DNA from: Ferruginibacter sp.
GTDB taxonomy: Bacteria; Bacteroidota; Bacteroidia; Chitinophagales; Chitinophagaceae
Reading direction: 5' to 3'
DNA length: 41,531 nucleotides
NCBI GenBank assembly: GCA_025352625.1
Contig: JANXSR010000110.1
Span: forward strand, 1 to 41,531
Positions 7,518-16,883 of the stretch are shown here, piece after piece. The notes under the pieces were generated by a model. That model was not told where the DNA came from. It ran no database searches and saw nothing but the letters and a program-made list of their open reading frames with translations. A program made the position numbers and the translations under genes. The stretch's first letter is position 1, and each line of letters starts with the position of its first letter.

Positions 7518-10085
7518 ATGGCAAGTAAAGTGAAATCAGCTAAATCCAAAGCTCCCGGAAAGGACGGTTTAAAAATCGAAACCGAAGAAAAAGTAGTAGT
7601 AAAACAATTACTTAAAGATGAACGTACGCACAAAATAATAGGCACTATTTTTTTATTATTGGCCTTTTTATTTTTCATTGCCTTTACATCTTACCTGTTT
7701 ACCTGGGAAGAAGACCAGGATAAAGTTTTTTTACATGGATATAAATTGCTGCTTGGTACTGATGCTAAAGTAAATAATCTGCTGGGTACTTTCGGAGCTT
7801 TTATTTCGCACTTTTTTATTTACAAAGGTTTTGGTATTGCATCCTATTTTATTTGTAGTTTCTTTTTTGTTGTAGGTATTAATTTGTTTTTTGATAAGAA
7901 AGTTTTTTCAGTAAGACGCAACATAAAATATGTAATTACAGGGCTAATAATATTGAGTGTAAGTGCAGCAGTAATAATGAATGGAAAAGTATTTCCATGG
8001 GGTGGTGCAGTAGGAAATATGACCAAAGACTGGATGTATAAAACCATTGGTCGAATTGGAACTTTAGCAGTACTTGCAGTTGCCATTTTGGTATACGTAA
8101 TCTGGAGGTTTAATCCGGTATTTAAATTGCCTTCAAAAAAAATCTACAATTCGGATAACGAACTGAAAGATATAGCGGAAGGTGAAATGATAACTTCTAA
8201 AACAGATACTCATGACTTAATTGAGCCAGTAACTAAAGTTGATGATAATAAGGGAAATACGTTAAAGGGAGAGAAAGGAGGCATGCTAAATATTCCTTTG
8301 CATGTTAATGCAGCACTAAACCACGATCTGCAGATTATTGAAAAAGAAATCCCGGGAACTATTGACGTAGAAAGACTGAAAAGTGTATCAGTTGACAATG
8401 TGAAAAGGGAACATATTGTAATTGAACAAGTAGAAGAAAGTATACCTGAATATGTAAGTAATGCAGCTTTTAAAAATAATGCAGGCCCTGCATTGGAACT
8501 GGAAATTAAAACGGTTCCTGAAGCAACAGCAGAACAGGAGCATGTAATTCCAAAAAATACGAAATCAACAACCATAGACAGTCCTTACGACCCTATTTTA
8601 GATTTGCGGGATTATAAATATCCGCAACTTGATTTACTGGAGGCTCATGGGAGTGAAAAAATTGTGCAGGATCCTGCAGAACTGGAAACAAACAAAAACC
8701 AGATCATCAATACGCTGAAAAATTATGATATTAATATCCAGAAAATTTATGCAACTGTTGGTCCAACGGTTACATTGTACGAGATCATTCCCGCAGCAGG
8801 TGTTAGAATTTCAAGGATAAAAAATCTGGAGGATGATATAGCGCTAAGTCTTGCTGCGCTTGGTATACGCATCATTGCACCAATTCCTGGGAAAGGAACC
8901 ATTGGTATTGAAGTGCCAAATGCAAAAAAGACAATTGTAAGTATGCGCACTTTACTGGATACAGATAAATTCAGGCAGAATAATTTTTCTTTACCAATTG
9001 CCATAGGTAAAAAAATTAATAACGAAAACTTTATTGTTGACCTTGCGAGTATGCCACATTTATTAATGGCAGGAGCTACAGGGCAAGGTAAATCTGTTGG
9101 TTTAAATGCTATATTGGTCTCGTTGCTATACAGCAAGCATCCCTCGCAATTAAAATTTGTTTTGGTTGACCCGAAAAAAGTAGAGTTGAGCATTTATAAA
9201 ACCATCGAGAAACATTTTCTGGCAAAATTGCCTGGTGAAGAAGATGCGATTATAACTGATACAAAGAAAGTAGTACACACACTTAATGCCTTGTGTATTG
9301 AAATGGATAACCGCTATGATTTATTAAAAGAGGCTGGATGTAGAAACATAAGGGAGTACAATGAAAAATTTGTTGCCCGAAAATTAAACCCAGAAAAGGG
9401 CCATCAGTTTTTACCCTTTATTGTTTTGGTAGTGGATGAATTTGCCGATTTGATTATGACTGCAGGTAAGGAAGTAGAAATGCCCATTGCACGTTTAGCG
9501 CAGCTGGCAAGAGCAGTAGGAGTACATTTAATTATTGCAACCCAAAGGCCAAGTGTAAATATTATTACGGGAACAATCAAAGCCAACTTTCCTGCAAGAA
9601 TTGCATTTAAAGTTAGTAGTAAGATAGATAGCAGAACAATTTTGGATGCGGGAGGAGCGGAGCAATTAATAGGTAAAGGAGATATGCTGATTAGTTACAA
9701 TGGAGAATTGGTGCGTTTGCAATGTGCTTTTGTAGATACGCCGGAGGTGGATAAAATCGTTGACTTTATTGGCGATCAGCGTGGCTATGCACAAGCTTTT
9801 TTATTGCCCGAATATGTGGATGAAAAAGAAATGGAAGGGAAAGATTTTGACTTGAATGATAAGGATTCTTTGTTTGAGGATGCAGCCCGTTTAATTGTTG
9901 CCAGCCAGAGCGGAAGTACGTCACTATTACAAAGAAGAATGAAACTGGGTTATAACCGTGCCGGGAGGTTAATGGATCAGTTAGAAGCAGCGGGTGTTGT
10001 AGGCCCTAATCAGGGCAGTAAGGTGAGGGATGTTTTGATTAAAACAGAAGCTGATCTTCAAATGTATTTAGATAATTCTTTGTAA
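7518..10085 (+). CDS. ftsK: DNA translocase FtsK/SpoIIIE (likely start ATG 7518 rather than TTG 7509)
   Basis: Four TM helices at N-terminus, GATGQGKSVGLNAILVSLLY Walker A, FIVLVVDEFADLI Walker B, ATQRPSVNIITGTIKANFPARIAFKV, C-terminal gamma domain LLQRRMKLGYNRAGRLMDQLEAAGVVG. Confidence 0.96.
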   Translation: MASKVKSAKSKAPGKDGLKIETEEKVVVKQLLKDERTHKIIGTIFLLLAFLFFIAFTSYLFTWEEDQDKVFLHGYKLLLGTDAKVNNLLGTFGAFISHFFIYKGFGIASYFICSFFFVVGINLFFDKKVFSVRRNIKYVITGLIILSVSAAVIMNGKVFPWGGAVGNMTKDWMYKTIGRIGTLAVLAVAILVYVIWRFNPVFKLPSKKIYNSDNELKDIAEGEMITSKTDTHDLIEPVTKVDDNKGNTLKGEKGGMLNIPLHVNAALNHDLQIIEKEIPGTIDVERLKSVSVDNVKREHIVIEQVEESIPEYVSNAAFKNNAGPALELEIKTVPEATAEQEHVIPKNTKSTTIDSPYDPILDLRDYKYPQLDLLEAHGSEKIVQDPAELETNKNQIINTLKNYDINIQKIYATVGPTVTLYEIIPAAGVRISRIKNLEDDIALSLAALGIRIIAPIPGKGTIGIEVPNAKKTIVSMRTLLDTDKFRQNNFSLPIAIGKKINNENFIVDLASMPHLLMAGATGQGKSVGLNAILVSLLYSKHPSQLKFVLVDPKKVELSIYKTIEKHFLAKLPGEEDAIITDTKKVVHTLNALCIEMDNRYDLLKEAGCRNIREYNEKFVARKLNPEKGHQFLPFIVLVVDEFADLIMTAGKEVEMPIARLAQLARAVGVHLIIATQRPSVNIITGTIKANFPARIAFKVSSKIDSRTILDAGGAEQLIGKGDMLISYNGELVRLQCAFVDTPEVDKIVDFIGDQRGYAQAFLLPEYVDEKEMEGKDFDLNDKDSLFEDAARLIVASQSGSTSLLQRRMKLGYNRAGRLMDQLEAAGVVGPNQGSKVRDVLIKTEADLQMYLDNSL

Positions 10086-10092
10086 AAACTAG

Positions 10093-11370
10093 TTACTCTA
10101 ATACTTTTTCCATTTGCATACTGCGTGAACCTTTAATCAGCAATTGAGCATTTTTTAAATGCTGCAATTGTAACCATTCTTTCGCTTGTGTAGAATTGTT
10201 AAAGTAGCGATATGGGTGAGCTGTTTTATTAAAATCTCCACCCACCAGTACCACCTGTTGCCAGGTATACAAAGAAATCAAATCAATCAAAGCTTTGTGC
10301 TCTGCAATGCTTTCATTACCCATTTCCATCATCCCTCCTAACAATAGTATTTTATTTTGTCCTTCCATTTTAGCAAAATTTTCTATAGCTGCTTTCATGC
10401 TGCTTGGATTAGCATTGTAGGCATCTAAAATTATTTTATTACCATCTTTTTCTATTAATTGTGAGCGGCTGTTTGAGGGAAGATAATTTTCTAAAGCCAT
10501 TTTTATTTTTTCATCTTCTACATTAAAATATTTACCCAGTGCTACTGCTGCCAGTACATTGGGTAAGTTATAGGCTCCTACCAAATGGGTTTTAATATTG
10601 TTAATACTAGCCCCGTGTGTAATTTTAACTTCTAATAATTCACTACTGTGGTTTATCAATCCTGTAATTTCAGCATTTTGTGTTCCATAGGTTTTAATAG
10701 TATGGATACCCTTGCTCATTTCCTGCAGGTATATATAATCACTCATTATAAATGCGGTACCATCATGTTCTCTTAAATAAGCATACAATTCGCCCTTGCC
10801 CTTTTTTACACCATCTATACCACCAAATCCTTCTAAATGTGCCTTACCACAATTTGTAATAATACCATGTGTTGGTAAGGTGTAGTTGCAATAACCCTCA
10901 ATTTCCTTTTGATGATTGGCACCCATTTCTATTACTGCTATTTCTGCATCTTTTTGTATAGCTAAAATGGTTAAAGGAATACCAATATGGTTGTTTAAAT
11001 TCCCTTTTGTAGTGTATGTTTTATAAGTAGTAGATAAAACTTCGTGTATTAATTCTTTAGTGGTAGTTTTTCCATTGCTTCCAGTGATAGCAATAAAAGG
11101 AATAGTAAATTGTCGCCGGTGATAGCTGGCTAATTCCTGTAACGTTATCAATACATCCTGCTTAGAAATTAATCTGTCATCAATAAATCCTGCATCCTCA
11201 TCAATAACAACGTAAGCAGCCCCGGCATCAAGGGCCTGCCTGGCAAATTTATTACCATTAAAATTGGGGCCTTTTAGTGCAAAAAAAAGGTCACCTGGTT
11301 GTAATTTTCGTGTATCGGTTTGTATAGATGAATGCTGCTGAAAAATGGCATATAAATCTTGTATTTCCAT
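10093..11370 (-). CDS. murF: UDP-N-acetylmuramoyl-tripeptide--D-alanyl-D-alanine ligase
   Basis: FIAITGSNGKTTTKELIHEVLS P-loop; IEMGANHQKEIEGYC; ILDAYNANPSSMKAAIENF. Confidence 0.95.
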   Translation of the reverse strand: MEIQDLYAIFQQHSSIQTDTRKLQPGDLFFALKGPNFNGNKFARQALDAGAAYVVIDEDAGFIDDRLISKQDVLITLQELASYHRRQFTIPFIAITGSNGKTTTKELIHEVLSTTYKTYTTKGNLNNHIGIPLTILAIQKDAEIAVIEMGANHQKEIEGYCNYTLPTHGIITNCGKAHLEGFGGIDGVKKGKGELYAYLREHDGTAFIMSDYIYLQEMSKGIHTIKTYGTQNAEITGLINHSSELLEVKITHGASINNIKTHLVGAYNLPNVLAAVALGKYFNVEDEKIKMALENYLPSNSRSQLIEKDGNKIILDAYNANPSSMKAAIENFAKMEGQNKILLLGGMMEMGNESIAEHKALIDLISLYTWQQVVLVGGDFNKTAHPYRYFNNSTQAKEWLQLQHLKNAQLLIKGSRSMQMEKVLE

Positions 11371-11487
11371 AAGTCAAAAATAGGGTAGAACAAATAATTA
11401 TCAATAATAAAAGAATGTTTGGGTTGTATGGGACTAATAATATGTTTTAAACTATCTTATTGTAAATTCAGAAAGGCGGCTAATTAA

Positions 11488-11518
11488 AAAGCCCTTCAAC
11501 CATAAGGTGAAGGGCTTT
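11488..11518 (-). terminator. Rho-independent terminator for gldJ-like gene
   Basis: Perfect 11-bp stem AAAGCCCTTCA / TGAAGGGCTTT, 9-nt loop, T-tract on the minus strand. Confidence 0.85.
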
Positions 11519-11537
11519 CAATTATAATTTATTTTTA

Positions 11538-13100
11538 TTAATTCTTTTTTGTATTCTGTTTACGTTTGCCGAATATATTTCCTTCTTTAAAGCCAGCACC
11601 TTCAGGAGAACCCATATAAGTTTGTGCACAACGGAAACCAATTGTACTGGATGATTGATCTTCTTCTAAGAATCTTCTTGCGCCTGGTGACAACCAATAA
11701 GGTCTGTCGTTCCAGCTTCCGCCTTTAAAAACTCTTGATTTGTCGCCAACTAAAGTAGTAATACCATATTGATAAAAGGCTCCACTGGTTGAATCACCAT
11801 CCATATGACCTAACAAATTATTGTGTTGGTAATTTCGACGGTTTTTAACATCTTCATCAGAAGCACTAATCTTTTTTAATCGGCCTAAAGAATCCCTTTC
11901 AAATTCGCCACCACTATTTTTATAATATTTTTCAAATTTATTACCTCTGAAGTAATTAAAATCTTCTCCATCTGCAGGTGTTGATGGCCTGTATACATCC
12001 TGAACCCATTCTGCCACATTACCACTCATATTGTATAAACCAAATGCATTAGGATAAAAAGCTTTGATATTACCGGGGATAGCAGAACGGTCATTTAATC
12101 CGCCGGCAACTCCCATGTTATCTCCACTACCACGTTTGAAGTTAGCTAAAAACTTACCCTGCCAGCTACCTCTGCGGTTATCACGCAAACCATTTGGATT
12201 TTTGCTCCAGGAATATATTTGTTGATTAGATATTAATTCTTCTCCATTTTTTCCTTCTTTTTTACGGGGGTTAGGATTTTGATCCATTAAACCATAGGCT
12301 GCATATTCCCACTCTGCTTCTGTTGGCAGGCGATATCCCATATTTAAAATACCATCTTCCATTTTTACAATAGCCCTGGGTTTACCACTAACATCTTTTA
12401 AATCTGATTTTTTAGGTTTTGTTCTTCCCTGTATTAACTCGGGGTTCATTAAATATGTTTCTGTATTAAAAGAACCATCTGCGCCGCCGCCTTTCATTTC
12501 CTTTTTAGCAAAATCTTTTTTCAGATAGCCTTTTTTAACAAGGGATAATTCATTTACCCTGTCAGTTCTCCAAACACAAAAATCGTGAGCCTGCTGCCAT
12601 GAAACCCCTACAACAGGATAAAAGTTATAAGCCGGGTACCTGAAATAATATTCCACGTAAGGCTCATTATAAGCAAGTTCATGACGCCAACAAAGTGTGT
12701 CAGGTAAAGCCTTAGCTAAAACGTTGGTGTCTCCGCTAAATGTGTTTTCCAACCAGTAGATATATTCACGATAATGAACATTTGCAACTTCAGTTTCATC
12801 AATAAAGAAAGATGGAACAGTTATGCGACGTGGAATATTGTTCCAGTCACCCATAACATCCTCGTCTTTGGCACCCATAACAAAGGTGCCGCCCTGAACA
12901 AATACCAATCCGGGGCCAGCCTGGGGATATTTCATTTTAGCAACATGGTAATTACCCATGTTTTTGTCATCATAGTTCCAGCCGGTTACTGAAGAAGAGT
13001 TTTTCTTCTTTCCAGAAATGCCATTGCTTTTACAGGCACCCAATGATAGGGCTACCGCTGCCAGGATAATTAAATTTTTACCAGAAAATGTTTTTTGCAT
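11538..13100 (-). CDS. gldJ: Gliding motility/T9SS-associated lipoprotein, GldJ (GldK/J SUMF1-fold family)
   Basis: Lipobox LSLGACKS; SUMF1/FGE-like fold (VQGGTFVMGA, RLPTEAEWEYAAYG, GNVAEWVQDVYRP, VFKGGSWNDRPYWLSPGARRFLEEDQSSSTIGFRCA); next to a porV homolog. Confidence 0.85.
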   Translation of the reverse strand: MQKTFSGKNLIILAAVALSLGACKSNGISGKKKNSSSVTGWNYDDKNMGNYHVAKMKYPQAGPGLVFVQGGTFVMGAKDEDVMGDWNNIPRRITVPSFFIDETEVANVHYREYIYWLENTFSGDTNVLAKALPDTLCWRHELAYNEPYVEYYFRYPAYNFYPVVGVSWQQAHDFCVWRTDRVNELSLVKKGYLKKDFAKKEMKGGGADGSFNTETYLMNPELIQGRTKPKKSDLKDVSGKPRAIVKMEDGILNMGYRLPTEAEWEYAAYGLMDQNPNPRKKEGKNGEELISNQQIYSWSKNPNGLRDNRRGSWQGKFLANFKRGSGDNMGVAGGLNDRSAIPGNIKAFYPNAFGLYNMSGNVAEWVQDVYRPSTPADGEDFNYFRGNKFEKYYKNSGGEFERDSLGRLKKISASDEDVKNRRNYQHNNLLGHMDGDSTSGAFYQYGITTLVGDKSRVFKGGSWNDRPYWLSPGARRFLEEDQSSSTIGFRCAQTYMGSPEGAGFKEGNIFGKRKQNTKKN

Positions 13101-13677
13101 GTGCGTTCGTTTTGCAAATTATTTAACGAAAGGTTTTCTTTATTATTGTATTTGGGGAATCAAATGCGAATATAAATATTTTAACCCATATAGACTTGCC
13201 ATAAGTTTAATAATAGCATATTTACCAAAATATTAGCAGCTATTTAACTCCAGAATTGATAACGCATTTTAGATACCTATTGTTATATTTTTATTTTAAA
13301 AATATTGAATTTGCAAATAAATAGATCAGGTAATAACGATAATTTTTTAATTAGATGATCATAAAAAAATAATTAAATCAGTGCTGTTACAATTAAACAA
13401 TTTATCATTCGGAGGCTCTTTTTTATATGCAATAAAACCGTATTTCAAACCGTTCTATTAAGTATAAATATATTATTGGTTGGCAAAAATTTCTGTAAAA
13501 TTGATTATTAGCTGTTTGGTTATGCGGTTGATTGAAAAAAATCTTCTAATTTCACAAAAGGCAATGCTATTTTATTGTGTGCGCTTTAAACTCAATTTTA
13601 TAAATTATTATTTTATACCCCAAAAAAAATCCTCGCTTATTGAGTGTATGTCTACCTAAACAAGACAAAATTTACGA

Positions 13678-14844
13678 ATGAAAAAAGCAATTATTAAATT
13701 AGCTAGCTTAGTTTTAGTACTAACTGGTGTGATCACTAATGTAAATGCGCAAACTGATCCGATAAACGTTGTTACTACAGCAGTACCCTTTTTACGTATC
13801 TCACCTGATGCAAGATCAGGTGGAATGGGCGATCTTGGTGTTGCAACATCTGCAGATGCCAATTCGGCTTTTTGGAATTTGGCAAAAACACCTTTTAATA
13901 CAAGTAAAGGTGGCGTGTCGTTAACATATACCCCGTGGTTAAAAGGCTTGGATATTAACGATGTTTATTTAGCAGCATTATCTGGCTATTATAAATTGGA
14001 TGATTTACAGGCCATTTCTGGTTCTTTGCGATACTTCAGTTTGGGAAACATTCAATTTACAGACAATAATGGAAGTGAATTGGGACAATATCGTCCACGC
14101 GAATTTGCGCTGGATGCAGGCTATTCAAGAAAGTTGTCGGAAAAATTAGGTGTAGGCATTATGCTACGCTATATTAATTCAAGTTTAGCAAGTGGAGATC
14201 CAAACAATAGCGGTACAATTTATAAGCCCGGCACTTCAGTTGCCGCTGATTTAAGTGTGTTTCATACAGGCGTTAAGGAAGATGGTTCTGGTTTGAATTA
14301 CGGCGTCACACTTAGTAATCTTGGTTCAAAAATTTCTTATACAAACGATGCTACTCAAAAGGATTATATACCCGCTAATTTGGGTATGGGGGTAGCTTAC
14401 ACAAAAGTGTTTGATGTAAACAGTAAAATTACTTTTGGTTTAGACTTGCATAAATTATTAGTACCTACGCCTCCAGCCCTTGGAGATAGTGAAGGGTTGG
14501 TAAAATATCGTAACCAGGGTGTTGTTAGCAGTTGGTTTACCTCTTTTGGTGATGCCCCAGGCGGCTTCTCTGAAGAGCTTAAAGAATTTCAGGCTTCATT
14601 GGGAGCAGAGTTTTGGTACCAAAATCAATTTGCTTTAAGAGCGGGTTATTTTTACGAAAACCCTGCTAAAGGCAACAGAAAATATTTTACAGTTGGAGCA
14701 GGATTAAAATACCAAACTTTTGGTTTAAACTTCTCTTATCTTTTGCCATCTGGTAATGGGGTTAATCGTAACCCATTATCAAATACATTGCGCTTTAGTC
14801 TTATTTTTGACTTTGGAGATGAAGGTGAATCTGCAGCTAAATAA
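13678..14844 (+). CDS. porV: Type IX secretion system outer-membrane protein PorV (LptO)
   Basis: Signal peptide; VPFLRISPDARSGGMGDLGVATSADANSAFWNLAKTPF; C-terminal beta-barrel strands GLNFSYLLPSGNGVNRNPLSNTLRFSLIFDF. Confidence 0.92.
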   Translation: MKKAIIKLASLVLVLTGVITNVNAQTDPINVVTTAVPFLRISPDARSGGMGDLGVATSADANSAFWNLAKTPFNTSKGGVSLTYTPWLKGLDINDVYLAALSGYYKLDDLQAISGSLRYFSLGNIQFTDNNGSELGQYRPREFALDAGYSRKLSEKLGVGIMLRYINSSLASGDPNNSGTIYKPGTSVAADLSVFHTGVKEDGSGLNYGVTLSNLGSKISYTNDATQKDYIPANLGMGVAYTKVFDVNSKITFGLDLHKLLVPTPPALGDSEGLVKYRNQGVVSSWFTSFGDAPGGFSEELKEFQASLGAEFWYQNQFALRAGYFYENPAKGNRKYFTVGAGLKYQTFGLNFSYLLPSGNGVNRNPLSNTLRFSLIFDFGDEGESAAK

Positions 14845-14863
14845 TTAAGATAAAATCTTGTTT

Positions 14864-14895
14864 AAAAGCGTTCTGATGTATGTCAGAACGCTTTT
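14864..14895 (+). terminator. Rho-independent terminator for porV
   Basis: Perfect 13-bp stem AAAAGCGTTCTGA / TCAGAACGCTTTT, 6-nt loop, followed by gtttttt. Confidence 0.88.
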
Positions 14896-14947
14896 GTTTT
14901 TTACAATCGTACATTTGCGCTTATTCCAAAAAACAAAAAAATATATA

Positions 14948-15424
14948 ATGAGTTTGCGAATTGGCTTTGGTATTGATTTTCATCAACTGGTTACGGATAG
15001 GGAGTTTTGGTTAGGCGGTGTAAAAATTGCTCATCATAAAGGAGCTTTGGGGCATAGTGATGCCGATGTTTTATTACACGCTATTTGCGACGCTATGCTA
15101 GGTGCAGCCTGCCTTGGTGATATAGGTGTTCATTTCCCCGACACAGATAATTCCTTAAAAAATATCGACAGTAAAATTTTATTACAGAAAAGTTTTGAGC
15201 TCATTAAAAACGAAGGCTACTCAATTGTAAATATCGATAGTAGCCTTTGCCTGCAGGCACCTAAAATAAAGGATTATATTCCACAGATGCAAATGGCCAT
15301 TGCCAATATACTTTCATTGCAAATAACTGATGTATCTATAAAAGCAACTACAACAGAAAAAATGGGTTTTGTAGGCAGAGAAGAAGGTCTTGTAGCCTAC
15401 GCCACTATTTTATTACAAAAATAA
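14948..15424 (+). CDS. ispF: 2-C-methyl-D-erythritol 2,4-cyclodiphosphate synthase (start revised from 14858 to ATG 14948)
   Basis: MSLRIGFGIDFHQLV, LGHSDADVLLHAICDAMLGAACLGDIGVHFPDTD, IKATTTEKMGFVGREEG; upstream part of the called ORF overlaps the porV terminator. Confidence 0.95.
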   Translation: MSLRIGFGIDFHQLVTDREFWLGGVKIAHHKGALGHSDADVLLHAICDAMLGAACLGDIGVHFPDTDNSLKNIDSKILLQKSFELIKNEGYSIVNIDSSLCLQAPKIKDYIPQMQMAIANILSLQITDVSIKATTTEKMGFVGREEGLVAYATILLQK

Positions 15425-15480
15425 ATTAGCAGAAAGCTTGTTAAAATTTACCTTACTATTATAAATCTTATTCACATCAT

Positions 15481-15488
15481 TACCTTTG
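15481..15488 (+). promoter_or_regulatory. Candidate -7 element TACCTTTG for dut
   Basis: TAnnTTTG match 5 nt upstream of ATG 15494. Confidence 0.4.
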
Positions 15489-15493
15489 CTCCC

Positions 15494-15937
15494 ATGCAAA
15501 ATATAGAGATTAACATTATAAATCAATCTAACAATGAATTGCCCGCCTATGCAACAGAAGGGGCAGCAGGTATGGACTTGCGGGCAAATCTTGAGGAGCC
15601 GGTTGTGTTGCAATCATTGCAACGTACATTATTACCCACAGGTTTATTTATTGAACTGCCTGATGGATATGAAGCACAAATTCGGCCAAGAAGTGGCCTT
15701 GCTATTAAACAAGGTATTACGTGTTTAAATACACCAGGTACAATTGACAGTGATTACCGAGGTGAAATAAAAGTGATATTGATTAATCTGAGCAAAGAAC
15801 CTCAAACAATCAATCATGGTGATAGAATTGCACAAATGATAATAGCCTCAGTGACGAAAGCTGATTTGATATTGGTACAACAATTAAATTCAACAACAAG
15901 AGGTGAAGGAGGTTTTGGACACACGGGCAAAAAATAA
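15494..15937 (+). CDS. dut: dUTP diphosphatase
   Basis: [59 protein letters not shown]-terminal [14 protein letters not shown]. Confidence 0.97.
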   Translation: MQNIEINIINQSNNELPAYATEGAAGMDLRANLEEPVVLQSLQRTLLPTGLFIELPDGYEAQIRPRSGLAIKQGITCLNTPGTIDSDYRGEIKVILINLSKEPQTINHGDRIAQMIIASVTKADLILVQQLNSTTRGEGGFGHTGKK

Positions 15938-15948
15938 AATCTATAAAA

Positions 15949-16791
15949 ATGAAATTGAGTATCTATTATCGAATTAGCTCACCCATACTAATATGTAGTC
16001 TTTTTGCTACAATTGCTGTAAGCAGTTGCAAAACAGCAAAAAAAATACAAGCATCTGTTTCAAAAAAAGATTCTGTATCTGTACGTATTACCAATTCATC
16101 GGCAGATGATTCTATTTTAATGGTAAAAAATGTACTGTCAAACGTACATAATAAAGCAATAGATTTTAAAACATTTTCTGCTAAAATAAAAGTTGATTAC
16201 CAAAATAGTAAAGGTAATCAACCAAATATTACTGCCTATGTACGAATATTAAAAGATAGCCTTATCTGGATATCTGGGTATGCTACCGTTTTTAATATTG
16301 AAGCATTCAGGGTGCTGGTTAATAAAGACAGTGTTTTTGTTTTAGATAAAATAAATAAGCAGGTACAATATCGTTCAATAGACTATTTGCAGGAGGTTAC
16401 AGAGATACCTTTTGATTTTAAAACCTTACAAAATCTATTGGTAGGAAACCCCGTTTTTTTAGATGATAGTGTAGTAAGTTATAAAGAATCTGAATCAAAA
16501 ATATTATTGGCCACACTTGGTAAATATTTTAAAAATTTGTTGACGATAGACAAAAGCAATCATTATTTGGTACATAGTAAACTTGATGATGTTGATATAA
16601 ATCGGAATAGAACAGCTGATATTACTTACAATAATTTTGAAACTAATAATGGTATTAATTTTTCAACTTACCGTGAAATAACGGTATCAGAAAAAAATAA
16701 ATTAGATATTCAACTGAACATTAAACAGTGGGAGTTTAACAAAGATTTGACGATAATATTTACCATCCCTAAAAATTATAAACTCAAGTAA
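15949..16791 (+). CDS. DUF4292 family lipoprotein
   Basis: Lipobox IAVSSCKT; FKTFSAKIKVDYQNSKGNQPNITAYVRILKDSLIWIS; located dut - DUF4292 - EnvC. Confidence 0.8.
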   Translation: MKLSIYYRISSPILICSLFATIAVSSCKTAKKIQASVSKKDSVSVRITNSSADDSILMVKNVLSNVHNKAIDFKTFSAKIKVDYQNSKGNQPNITAYVRILKDSLIWISGYATVFNIEAFRVLVNKDSVFVLDKINKQVQYRSIDYLQEVTEIPFDFKTLQNLLVGNPVFLDDSVVSYKESESKILLATLGKYFKNLLTIDKSNHYLVHSKLDDVDINRNRTADITYNNFETNNGINFSTYREITVSEKNKLDIQLNIKQWEFNKDLTIIFTIPKNYKLK

Positions 16792-16883
16792 CCGTTATTT
16801 GTAATTATGCACAACTGTTAGCTTTACTGAAACCGTTATCTGCATACTGAATTGTATTTTTGTTTATCCAGTAAATTCAGCAC

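Noticed and set aside
8747-9193. Antisense ORF (148 aa) inside ftsK
   Set aside because: Fully inside the conserved FtsK motor domain; no recognisable domain
14858-14947. N-terminal extension of the IspF ORF
   Set aside because: Overlaps the porV terminator; the conserved IspF N-terminus begins at 14948
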